The notes under the pieces: generated by a model | The model's database searches: none | Told to the model about the DNA's origin: nothing | The model's input: the letters and a program-made list of their open reading frames with translations, nothing else | Translations under genes and position numbers: made by a program | Assembly (NCBI GenBank): GCA_964596125.1 | Contig: CAZQRP010000016.1 | Coordinates: forward strand, 1 to 64,000 | Source: CAZQRP01 sp964596125 | GTDB taxonomy: Bacteria > Chloroflexota > Dehalococcoidia > GIF9 > UBA5629 | Direction of reading: 5' to 3' | DNA length: 64,000 bases | Shown here: positions 45,921 to 53,030 of the stretch, piece after piece | Numbering within the stretch: position 1 is the first letter of the stretch | Layout: each line of letters starts with the position of its first letter

Positions 45921-46739
45921 ATGATAGGCAACCTTGATGAAACTATAAAGCAACTGCTGCTAAAGGAGGGGGCATTTGACCCGGCCGAGGTAGACATCTC
46001 CTTTGAAGCTCCGAACCAGGAGTGGTCAGCATCTATCTCCAAGCCAACAATAAATGCCTATCTCTACGATATCCGCGAGAACCATCAATTACGCAGCTAC
46101 GACTGGACGATGTCGCGAAACCAAGATAGGACGGCTACCAGGAAAAAGGTGCCTATCAGAGGAGACCTATCTTACTTGATTACCGCCTGGACAAAACATG
46201 TCGAAGATGAGCACAGTCTTTTAGGGAGACTATTAGTTGTGCTATCGCGTCACCAGATTCTTCCTGAGGATGTACTGCAGGGCGAATTAAAAAAGCTGGA
46301 CATTCCTATACATGCAACTACGGCTCAGCCTGATGGCATATTCAAGAACCCGGCAGATTTTTGGAGCGCTCTGGATAATCCGATAAAACCGTCTATCAAC
46401 TATGTAGTGACTGTGCCGGTGGACCTGGAAATAGCCTTCACTTCTCCCATAGTTTGGACAAAGACTATCGACGTAAAAGAACTGGAAAAAACAGAGGTGG
46501 AAGAGATAGTGCAGATCGGAGGGACTATCCATGAGAAAGGCAATCCGGACGCAACTATTGCACAGGCTATTGTTGTCGTTAAAGAAGCTGGTATGACAGC
46601 TAAAACAGACGCCTTCGGAAAATATACTTTACCGAAGCTTCAACGCGGCAGCTACACATTCCTGATAGTTGCCCCTGAGCGACCTACCAAAGAAATCAAG
46701 GTAGTTATACCGAGTGCCAGCTACGAGATTGAACTATAG
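45921..46739 (+). CDS. DUF4255 tail-terminator/cap protein (Afp16/Pvc16-like)
   Basis: 272 residues. Residues ~1-190 are DUF4255 (INAYLYDIRENHQLRSYDW, DLSYLITAWTKHVEDEHSLLGRLL), the cap that ends the tube-sheath and sets length in Afp/PVC. Residues ~198-272 form a carboxypeptidase-regulatory-like beta-sandwich (GGTIHEKGNPDATIAQAIVVV...TDAFGKYTLPKLQRGSYTF), an add-on present in several bacterial versions. It sits before the sheath gene, unlike the Afp order, in which it is last. Confidence 0.88.
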   Translation: MIGNLDETIKQLLLKEGAFDPAEVDISFEAPNQEWSASISKPTINAYLYDIRENHQLRSYDWTMSRNQDRTATRKKVPIRGDLSYLITAWTKHVEDEHSLLGRLLVVLSRHQILPEDVLQGELKKLDIPIHATTAQPDGIFKNPADFWSALDNPIKPSINYVVTVPVDLEIAFTSPIVWTKTIDVKELEKTEVEEIVQIGGTIHEKGNPDATIAQAIVVVKEAGMTAKTDAFGKYTLPKLQRGSYTFLIVAPERPTKEIKVVIPSASYEIEL

Positions 46740-46872
46740 AAGGGGGTGAGAAAAGGACAAATACGTTTAAGATAAACTCGGAATTGACGTCGCAGCACCG
46801 GGCCGAGGTCGAGTCCAAGTCAAAACCGATTTATAGTAAAGCCCGGGGGAATTAAGAAGAAAGGAGGAGAAA

Positions 46873-48426
46873 ATGTCACCACAATATTTATCTCCTGGTG
46901 TCTACGTAGAGGAGGTGGAACGTGGGGCAAGACCTATTGAGGGTGTCGGCACGGCCGTTGCTGCTTTTGTTGGTTTTGCTGAGAAAGGTCCCGTTAACCA
47001 GCCTACTTTCATTGCGAACTGGACTCAGTTTGTCTCCACTTTCGGTGGCTTCGTCCGCGACGGCTTCCTGGCTCATGCCGTCTATGGCTACTTCCATAAT
47101 GGCGGCGGAAGTTGCTATGTCACCGCACTACCAAGCGCCGAGGGAGAGACTGAGGCACCAAAAGCACGAGTTTCACTACCAGCTAAGGCTGAAGCATCTG
47201 TCGAGAGCCTGATTGTTACAGCTCTTAAGCCAGGTGTTAGCGAGGGCGAGATAGTCATAGAAGTGGCAGCACCTGCCGAAGGTGCACCCGAAGACCAGTT
47301 TACTTTTATCGTGCGCCGCGGAGCTACAGAGGAAGTCTTCGACAACATTACCCTGCGAAAGGCGAAGGGAGTCCGGAATGTTCTGGAAACAATAAACAAG
47401 GAGTCCAAACTGGTCCAGGTAGCTGAAAAAGAGTCGTCTTTAAGTCTAGCCGAGAGAATGCCGGCACCGGGAAGTTACCCGCTGGCAGCAGCAGCCACTA
47501 CCGCAGTTGCCACCGCTATTCGTCCAGATCTGATCGTCGGCAATGCAGCAGACCGGTCCGGAGTTGCCGGATTCGAGGCGGCTGAAGACGTAACTATGGT
47601 CAGTGTGCCTGATCTTATGGCCCTCTATCAAGCGGGCAGGATTTCCATGGAAGGAGTAAAGGCTGTCCAGCAGGCCATGCTTGACCACTGCGCTAATATG
47701 AAAGACCGCTTCGCTATACTGGACTGTCCGCCTGGAATGAGTCCTCAAGAAATTAAGGACTGGCGGATGAAGGATGCTGGCTATGATTCCAAGTACGGAG
47801 CCGTATACTACCCCTGGATCAGGGTTGCCAACCCTCTTGGTAATGGAGAGGGGATACTGGTACCGCCTTCAGGACATATGGCTGGAATCTATGCCCGCAG
47901 CGACACTGAGAGAGGTGTCCACAAGGCTCCGGCAAACGAAATAGTCCGCGGAGCTCTGGGGCTGGAAACGAAAATCACTAAAAGCGAACAGGATTCCTTG
48001 AATCCTGTGGGCATAAACTGCATCCGTGCTTTCCCTGGCCGTGGCATTCGAGTCTGGGGAGCAAGGACCCTGGCCAGTGATGCCCAGTGGCGCTACATCA
48101 ATGTCCGCCGCCTGTTTAACTTCATTGAGGAGTCTATCGAGTTGGGCACTCAATGGGTAGTGTTCGAACCTAACGATATGGATCTCTGGGAACGCATAAA
48201 GCGTGATATCAGAGCATTTCTCACCAGGGTTTGGCGCGATGGCGCCCTCTTTGGAGCTACACCTGACGAGGCTTTCTATGTCAAGTGTGATGACGAGCTA
48301 AATACAGTTGAGGTAAGAGATGCTGGTCAGGTTATTATCGACATCGGCATAGCACCGGTAAAGCCAGCGGAGTTTGTCATTTTCCGAATAAGCCAGTGGG
48401 CAGGGGGTGCCGAGGTAAGCGAATAA
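46873..48426 (+). CDS. Contractile tail sheath protein
   Basis: 517 residues. The N-terminal YLSPGVYVEEVERGARPIEGVGTAVAAFVGFAEKGP (quoted in parts: SPGVYVEEV, VAAFVGFAEKGP) is the hallmark of phage/eCIS sheaths. The C-terminal domain (about 415-517: RRLFNFIEESIELGTQW, FEPND, FLTRVWRDGALFGA) carries the handshake strands that link subunits. Afp-type particles use two or three sheath genes; here there is one. A strong AAAGGAGG precedes the ATG. Confidence 0.95.
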   Translation: MSPQYLSPGVYVEEVERGARPIEGVGTAVAAFVGFAEKGPVNQPTFIANWTQFVSTFGGFVRDGFLAHAVYGYFHNGGGSCYVTALPSAEGETEAPKARVSLPAKAEASVESLIVTALKPGVSEGEIVIEVAAPAEGAPEDQFTFIVRRGATEEVFDNITLRKAKGVRNVLETINKESKLVQVAEKESSLSLAERMPAPGSYPLAAAATTAVATAIRPDLIVGNAADRSGVAGFEAAEDVTMVSVPDLMALYQAGRISMEGVKAVQQAMLDHCANMKDRFAILDCPPGMSPQEIKDWRMKDAGYDSKYGAVYYPWIRVANPLGNGEGILVPPSGHMAGIYARSDTERGVHKAPANEIVRGALGLETKITKSEQDSLNPVGINCIRAFPGRGIRVWGARTLASDAQWRYINVRRLFNFIEESIELGTQWVVFEPNDMDLWERIKRDIRAFLTRVWRDGALFGATPDEAFYVKCDDELNTVEVRDAGQVIIDIGIAPVKPAEFVIFRISQWAGGAEVSE

Positions 48427-48458
48427 GATTGCATAATTTAGAAAGGAGGTGATTAAAA

Positions 48459-48905
48459 ATGGCACTAGGAATGCGTAAGGATCCTTTAGCATCTTTCAGT
48501 TTCTATGTCGACATTCAAGGAGCGGTTGTAGGCACGTTTAAGGAGTGCAGCGGATTGGGCTCTGAAACTGAGCTCATTGAATCCAAGGAGTCGGATAAAG
48601 GACGACTGGTCTACATGAAACTGCCCGGGGCACTTAAATGGGAGAATATCTCACTCAAGCGGGGCATTACCGATTCAATGGATATCTGGAAATGGCGAAA
48701 ACAGGTTGAAGAAGGTGACATGAGCGGAGCGCGAAAAAATGGCTCTATCATAATGTATGACCAGACCAATGCGGAAATAGCCCGGTGGAACTTTACCGAT
48801 GGCTGGCCGCGCAAGGTTTCGGGTCCAACCTTTAACGCCGAGAACAACGAGATAGGGATCGAGGAACTGGAGATCGTTCACGAAGGAGTTAAACGCGACC
48901 ATTAA
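48459..48905 (+). CDS. Inner tube protein 1 (gp19-like)
   Basis: 148 residues, T4 gp19/Hcp-like tube fold: FSFYVDIQGAVVGTFKECSGLGSETELIE, then PGALKWENISLKRGITDSMDIWKWRKQV and EIARWNFTDGWPRKVSGP. It stacks in hexameric rings through which cargo could pass. The ribosome site AAAGGAGGTGA is the strongest in the window, as fits the most abundant structural part. A second, different tube gene lies at 50181. Confidence 0.95.
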   Translation: MALGMRKDPLASFSFYVDIQGAVVGTFKECSGLGSETELIESKESDKGRLVYMKLPGALKWENISLKRGITDSMDIWKWRKQVEEGDMSGARKNGSIIMYDQTNAEIARWNFTDGWPRKVSGPTFNAENNEIGIEELEIVHEGVKRDH

Positions 48906-48923
48906 GTAATAGAGGTGAATGAT

Positions 48924-49286
48924 ATGCTGCAAACTGAGTTTGAATTCACCCTACCCAGGGGATACGTGGACAGCGATGGCAATCTCCATAAAAAAGGAGT
49001 AATGCGCTTGGCAACGGCAGCAGATGAGATATTGCCCCTTCGAGATCCAAGGGTTAAGTCTAACCAGGCCTACCTGGTGGTCATCTTATTGTCCAGGGTC
49101 ATTTCCCGCTTGGGTGACCTGGGGGAAGTAAACACAAAGATTGTCGAAGGGCTTTTCTCAGCAGACCTTGCCTATCTCCAGAACTTCTATCGTCAGATTA
49201 ATGAAAACGGTGATAGCGTAATGCAGGCTACCTGTCCTGAGTGCAGTAAAACGTTTGGGATGGATTTAGGCCACCCGGGGGAATAA
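48924..49286 (+). CDS. Tail assembly protein (zero-frame product)
   Basis: 120 residues from the ATG at 48924, which has AGAGGTG 6-7 nt upstream; a GTG at 48915 is less well placed. The sequence ETEFEFTLPRGYVDSDGNLHKKGVMRLATAADEI...VILLSRVISRLGDLGEVNTKIVEGLFSADLAYLQ...CPEC matches the phage tail assembly protein family found between tube and baseplate genes in eCIS loci. The CPEC...C segment may bind metal. The gene ends within a -1 frameshift signal, so a longer form that includes DUF6760 is likely. Confidence 0.85.
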   Translation: MLQTEFEFTLPRGYVDSDGNLHKKGVMRLATAADEILPLRDPRVKSNQAYLVVILLSRVISRLGDLGEVNTKIVEGLFSADLAYLQNFYRQINENGDSVMQATCPECSKTFGMDLGHPGE

Positions 49287-49324
49287 CAGGCTACCCCCTC
49301 GACCAGCTCTACGAGGAGGTAGCC
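49274..49324 (+). promoter_or_regulatory. Predicted -1 ribosomal frameshift signal
   Basis: Slippery heptamer C CCG GGG (49274-49280) in the X XXY YYZ register of the zero frame, 8-nt spacer (49281-49288) containing the zero-frame stop TAA (49284-49286), then a stem-loop: arm 49289-49301 pairs with 49312-49324 (12 bp, one C-A mismatch at 49296/49317), loop of 10 nt. Spacer length and stem strength fit known bacterial -1 signals. The -1 frame is open from 49250 to the TAG at 49451. Confidence 0.7.
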
Positions 49325-49453
49325 TACATAGCCTATTACTTCCACTGGCCTCTCTGGGACATCCTGGAACTGGAACATGCTGAGCGGCAGCGATGGGTTG
49401 AGCAAATTGCCAATATAAATAGTAAGTTAGGGGAAATGGCTCATAGCCTGTAG
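49274..49453 (+). CDS. DUF6760 domain read by -1 frameshift from the tail assembly gene
   Basis: In the -1 frame the sequence reads GITGYPLDQLYEEVAYIA..., then FHWPLWDILELEHAERQRW and IANINSKLGEMAHSL, matching the short DUF6760 family found in eCIS loci. The frame has no ATG, GTG or TTG before the domain; the only near-start is ATA at 49283. The frameshift would give a fusion of about 176 residues (118 before the slip plus the DUF6760 part). Alternatives are initiation at ATA or a one-base sequence error in the G-run. Phage tail assembly chaperones are known to be made in such short/long pairs. Confidence 0.7.
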   Translation, partial: PGGITGYPLDQLYEEVAYIAYYFHWPLWDILELEHAERQRWVEQIANINSKLGEMAHSL

Positions 49454-49477
49454 TACCTTAGAAAGAAAGGAGTGCCA

Positions 49478-50170
49478 ATGACCCACATGATGGGCATTGC
49501 GGGAGCATATGCTTTAGCCTGGGCTAGACTGAAGAAAAAGCTGCTTGAGTTTTCCCACTTCAGTGCTGAACCTGGAAGCCAACAGGATTCAGGGAAAGTC
49601 CTTGATGAGATAACTCGCGTAGAAATGGAGTCTGCTTTTGGCTATGACCTGAGAGATGTCCGCATACACAGGACAAAGCAAGCTGGTGAATTAGCCAGAA
49701 AGCTCCAGGCAGAAGCATTTACCATCGGGACTGATATCTTTGCAGCCGAAGGAAAGTTGAGTAGTGAAACAGGTGAAGGCAAGGGCTTGCTAGTACATGA
49801 GCTTACTCATGTTATACAGCAGACCCACCCTAAAACCACCATCCCCATTTCTAATGATAGTACAGAACTGGAGATGCTACATATCCCTAGACTTCCTTTC
49901 ATGCCTGCAAATTCAGGATATCCTGATAGAGCACCCGTTCTAGCACCTCAATTCGCCACATCGGGCTCGGCACCGGCTTCAAGAACTGCAACATCACAGC
50001 AAATGGAAACTGAAGCACAAACAGCAGAACAGACTATGCGTTCCACATCAGACAGCACTGCAGAAGAGCAGGACAGAGCTGCACAAGTTGACGCTGAAGA
50101 AATTGCCAACCTGGTCTATCGACTTATGCAGCAGGAATTACTTGTAGAGAGGGACCGAACTAGGAGGTAG
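49478..50170 (+). CDS. DUF4157 protein 4 (short form) with conserved C-terminal tail
   Basis: 230 residues from the ATG at 49478, 5 nt after AAGGAG; a GTG at 49472 overlaps that site. The front LQ-GN module of the other three is missing; a hydrophobic GIAGAYALAWARL start replaces it. DUF4157 includes RVEMESAFGYDLRDVRIHR and VHELTHVIQQ (His-Glu-x-x-His near 107-111). A Ser/Thr/Pro-rich linker leads to a tail, EEIANLVYRLMQQELLVERDR, also present at the end of the 50666 gene product. Its place among structural genes suggests a particle-associated role, not cargo. Confidence 0.85.
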   Translation: MTHMMGIAGAYALAWARLKKKLLEFSHFSAEPGSQQDSGKVLDEITRVEMESAFGYDLRDVRIHRTKQAGELARKLQAEAFTIGTDIFAAEGKLSSETGEGKGLLVHELTHVIQQTHPKTTIPISNDSTELEMLHIPRLPFMPANSGYPDRAPVLAPQFATSGSAPASRTATSQQMETEAQTAEQTMRSTSDSTAEEQDRAAQVDAEEIANLVYRLMQQELLVERDRTRR

Positions 50171-50180
50171 TAACAGAGTA

Positions 50181-50654
50181 ATGGCTCAATTCGAAGTAAA
50201 CCAGGGAAGGAGATCGACGACCAGTACAGGTGAGAGAGTTGATCCACAAATAAGCTGCCAATTTCATGTAGAAATCGACGGTATTGCGGAAGCCACTTTC
50301 AGGGAATGCTCCGGTTTGGAAGCCCAGACAGAAGTAATGGACTATGAAGAGGGAGGCGTTAACGACCATGTCCACAAGTTGCCTGGGAGAACGAAATTTA
50401 CCAATGTAAGCCTGAAACGAGGCGTAACTGATTCTAACGCGCTGTGGGAATGGTACGAGAAGGTAATCCAGGGACGAATCGAGCGGAAGAATATATCTAT
50501 TATTCTCTTCGACGCACGCAGTACGGAAGTAAAACGCTGGAATTTTGAACGTGCTTATCCCACGAAGTGGTCAGGTCCCGGCCTCAAATCAGAGGAGAAT
50601 GCCGTCGCTATTGAGTCCATGGAACTGACCCATGAGGGGATGAGTGTAGGTTAA
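50181..50654 (+). CDS. Inner tube protein 2 (gp19-like, baseplate-proximal)
   Basis: 157 residues, paralogous to tube protein 1: ISCQFHVEIDGIAEATFRECSGLEAQTEVMDY, FTNVSLKRGVTDSNALWEWYEKV, EVKRWNFERAYPTKWSGP. In Afp/PVC the second tube protein forms the first ring(s) on the hub. Its place before the LysM hub gene fits that role. AGGAGGT lies upstream of the ATG. Confidence 0.93.
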   Translation: MAQFEVNQGRRSTTSTGERVDPQISCQFHVEIDGIAEATFRECSGLEAQTEVMDYEEGGVNDHVHKLPGRTKFTNVSLKRGVTDSNALWEWYEKVIQGRIERKNISIILFDARSTEVKRWNFERAYPTKWSGPGLKSEENAVAIESMELTHEGMSVG

Positions 50655-50665
50655 AGGAACATCAA

Positions 50666-52330
50666 ATGATGCCGGACAACAACGAAATTTTACCCAGCGA
50701 AAGCATAAATGAAAGGCTTTCTGTAAGCAGTGAACTGGCAGCCAGCATTAACGGGAGAACCAGGGAGCTATTAGATAAGTTGCTTCCGGCACTTTCCTTT
50801 ATGCCTTATCTCCGAACACAGCAGCCTACTTTGTTCTCACCTTATCGATATCCCGGTGAAGATTACGCTGAATGGGTCAAGGAATTTATTTCCAGGCTTT
50901 ATCTACCGCTTACATCGATAGCGCTGTTTGGTCATAATTCCGGGTTCTGGCTTCCACCAGTACCCTTTACCTGGTTTGATCCCCTTTTATGGCGTCGCTT
51001 CAAACGACAGGGTGCAGCCGAAGAACAATATCCGGCAGCTATCGATGATAGCATAATAGATATGTCTCTCCCGTTTACCAAAGAGAACTATGCAAGTATA
51101 TTCCATAATATCCAGCCCCCGTATATAAGTCCTCATTTCCCTGACCTGACAAGGCTAATAAATCCAGTAATAAGTAACGTAGGACCCGTACAAAGAGGCC
51201 GGCCAGCGAGAGCGATCTACCGAGGGCTTGAACTCGCCGGTAAGCAAAGCTTATTCAAACCGCCAGCTATGCCGATCGAGTCCACCAGCGATCCTGCTTA
51301 CCCGTGGATCGAGATTGACAACAGACTCATCCCACAAACAGCTATGCCTCTAAACACCGGTATGCATCAATTCACACGACGGACGATGTTACCCCTGAAT
51401 ACCAGCAAGCATCAATTCAAGCAGCAAACAATCGTCCCGTTGAATACCGGCCCATACTTATTGCCTGTAATCCATGATGATATAGTATCAAGTGAAAGTC
51501 CAAGCCATCTGCATCAGGTAGAAGCCTTATATCCTTCACTTCCCGCAGCATCGCCTTTGTCCACTCTTGATACTGTCTCGACAAGGCGTGGTCGAAGAGA
51601 ACCAGCACTGCGGCGAATAGAACCAGCGCTACTGCCCGGAAATGTTGTAATGACAAGGGATAGCACAGCACCACCGCTCTTTGCTGCCTTCTCATCTACA
51701 GACCAGGAGTCAGATTCCAGGCCGTCAGAGCCTTTTGTACTGGCATCAGAAACAACGTCGCAAGGGAAAGCAGCAACTGATCCTATTACGTCTGTATCCC
51801 GACCGTTACCAGTGAATGATGCTCCGACAGGCGAGTCGGAACCGGTTAGTACACCGGTTCCGAGGAAATCTACATCTCGCCCAGAAGAGCAAACTGTGCA
51901 TCCCGCCGGAATTGTATTCGACGAGTTTCAAATGGTAAGTGCCCGATTATCTTTAAGCGATAATCTTGGCTCTCGCCGGACACCAACATTGCATAGTTTG
52001 ATCAGACACACTCCCTTTGGATTAGCGGAACAGGCGGGGGCAGAAGATATTACTAGTTTAGTTGATACGGTCAGACCCGGCAACGGGTATGGCGGTGTTA
52101 CCAGTCATAACATGAGTTCAGGAATAGAGCTGGCACTGGCTCCTGTAGGACGGCGTCGCGAAAGTACAGATGCCACTACTTCATCCACCCAAGCGGGAGA
52201 ACAGAGTATGGCCCAAACAGAAAATGAAGCATCATCAGAGATTGATACCGAGGCATTAGCCTCGGAAGTCTATGATATTCTCAAGCGGCGTCTTCTTATT
52301 GAAAGGGAGCGCGCTCAAATTACAATATGA
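50666..52330 (+). CDS. Unrecognised injection-system protein with internal repeats
   Basis: 554 residues; I recognise no family. Residues 1-30 are helical and acidic. Residues 40-110 are Pro/Trp/Phe-rich (PYRYPGEDYAEWVKEFISRLYLPL, GFWLPPVPFTWFDPLLW). Residues 226-268 hold 2.5 copies of a 15-residue repeat with core PLNT. Residues 270-520 are Ser/Thr/Pro-rich and look unstructured. The end, ALASEVYDILKRRLLIERER, matches the tail of DUF4157 protein 4. It lies between tube 2 and the LysM hub, roughly where afp6 lies. It might be a baseplate linker or take the place of a tape measure; no transmembrane or long coiled coil is visible. Confidence 0.75.
   Translation: MMPDNNEILPSESINERLSVSSELAASINGRTRELLDKLLPALSFMPYLRTQQPTLFSPYRYPGEDYAEWVKEFISRLYLPLTSIALFGHNSGFWLPPVPFTWFDPLLWRRFKRQGAAEEQYPAAIDDSIIDMSLPFTKENYASIFHNIQPPYISPHFPDLTRLINPVISNVGPVQRGRPARAIYRGLELAGKQSLFKPPAMPIESTSDPAYPWIEIDNRLIPQTAMPLNTGMHQFTRRTMLPLNTSKHQFKQQTIVPLNTGPYLLPVIHDDIVSSESPSHLHQVEALYPSLPAASPLSTLDTVSTRRGRREPALRRIEPALLPGNVVMTRDSTAPPLFAAFSSTDQESDSRPSEPFVLASETTSQGKAATDPITSVSRPLPVNDAPTGESEPVSTPVPRKSTSRPEEQTVHPAGIVFDEFQMVSARLSLSDNLGSRRTPTLHSLIRHTPFGLAEQAGAEDITSLVDTVRPGNGYGGVTSHNMSSGIELALAPVGRRRESTDATTSSTQAGEQSMAQTENEASSEIDTEALASEVYDILKRRLLIERERAQITI
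51341..51469 (+). repeat. 45-bp in-frame tandem repeats (2.5-3 copies)
   Basis: Units 51341-51385, 51386-51430 and the partial 51431-51469 encode AMPLNTGMHQFTRRT, MLPLNTSKHQFKQQT and IVPLNTGPYLLPV. The DNA of the units has diverged while the protein pattern is kept, so the repeat is not a recent slippage product. Confidence 0.75.
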
Positions 52331-52349
52331 TAAAAGGCGTGAAAAGACA

Positions 52350-53021
52350 ATGAATGTATCCAGTGGCGAGTTAGCGAAAGCAATAATCCTTGTGGTGGAT
52401 GGAAGCCGCATGGGACAGTTTGTTGAATGCATGTTTCGTCCTAAAGAATATACCATAACCAAGCGGAATAACTGGCAAGCGGGTGAAGCGAAAGGCAGGG
52501 GAGTGCCTGCGCTCGAATTCAGAGGTGGTGGGGCATCAAGCCTGACAATGGAACTTTTCTTTGATACATATGAAGAGCAAGTAGACGTTCGTAGATATAC
52601 AAATAGAATATGGGAGCTAATGGCGATTGATCCTATGCTGGTAGACAGCACCACTTCCAAGGGAAGACCACCTTTATGCCAGTTCCAATGGGGACCGGTA
52701 ATTTCTTTCAAGGCGGTGATCACTAACATTAATCAGAAGTTCACCATGTTCAGACCCGATGGCTCGCCGGTGCGAGCTACATTGACTGTTACATTTCAGG
52801 AGGCGGAAGAAGCTGGCAGGTTTCCTTTCCAGAATCCCACAACTGCCAGCAAACCTGGCTATAAAATCCGAGTAGTGAAGGAGGGGGAGTCTCTTGACTG
52901 GATCGCTCATGAAGAATATGGCAACTCTACATTATGGAGGTTTATTGCGGACATCAATAACCTTGAAAATCCAGCGAAATTAACTCCGGGGCAAGTATTG
53001 TCCATAGCGCCTGCCCCCTAA
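52350..53021 (+). CDS. LysM-domain baseplate hub protein (Afp7-like)
   Basis: 223 residues from the ATG at 52350, the first sensible start after the previous gene's stop. Residues ~1-160 are the CIS tube-hub adaptor domain (GQFVECMFRPKEYTITKRNNW, ALEFRGGGASSLTMELFFDTYEE, CQFQWGP, FRPDGSPVRATLTVTFQEAEE). Residues ~172-223 are LysM (VKEGESLDWIAHEEYGNSTLWRFIADINN...LTPGQVLSI). In T4 terms it resembles gp53/gp54-like adaptors holding the spike. Confidence 0.92.
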   Translation: MNVSSGELAKAIILVVDGSRMGQFVECMFRPKEYTITKRNNWQAGEAKGRGVPALEFRGGGASSLTMELFFDTYEEQVDVRRYTNRIWELMAIDPMLVDSTTSKGRPPLCQFQWGPVISFKAVITNINQKFTMFRPDGSPVRATLTVTFQEAEEAGRFPFQNPTTASKPGYKIRVVKEGESLDWIAHEEYGNSTLWRFIADINNLENPAKLTPGQVLSIAPAP

Positions 53022-53030
53022 AGGATAAAC

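Noticed and set aside
46754..46857. Short open stretch between the cap and sheath genes
   Set aside because: No acceptable start codon with a ribosome site; too short to judge.
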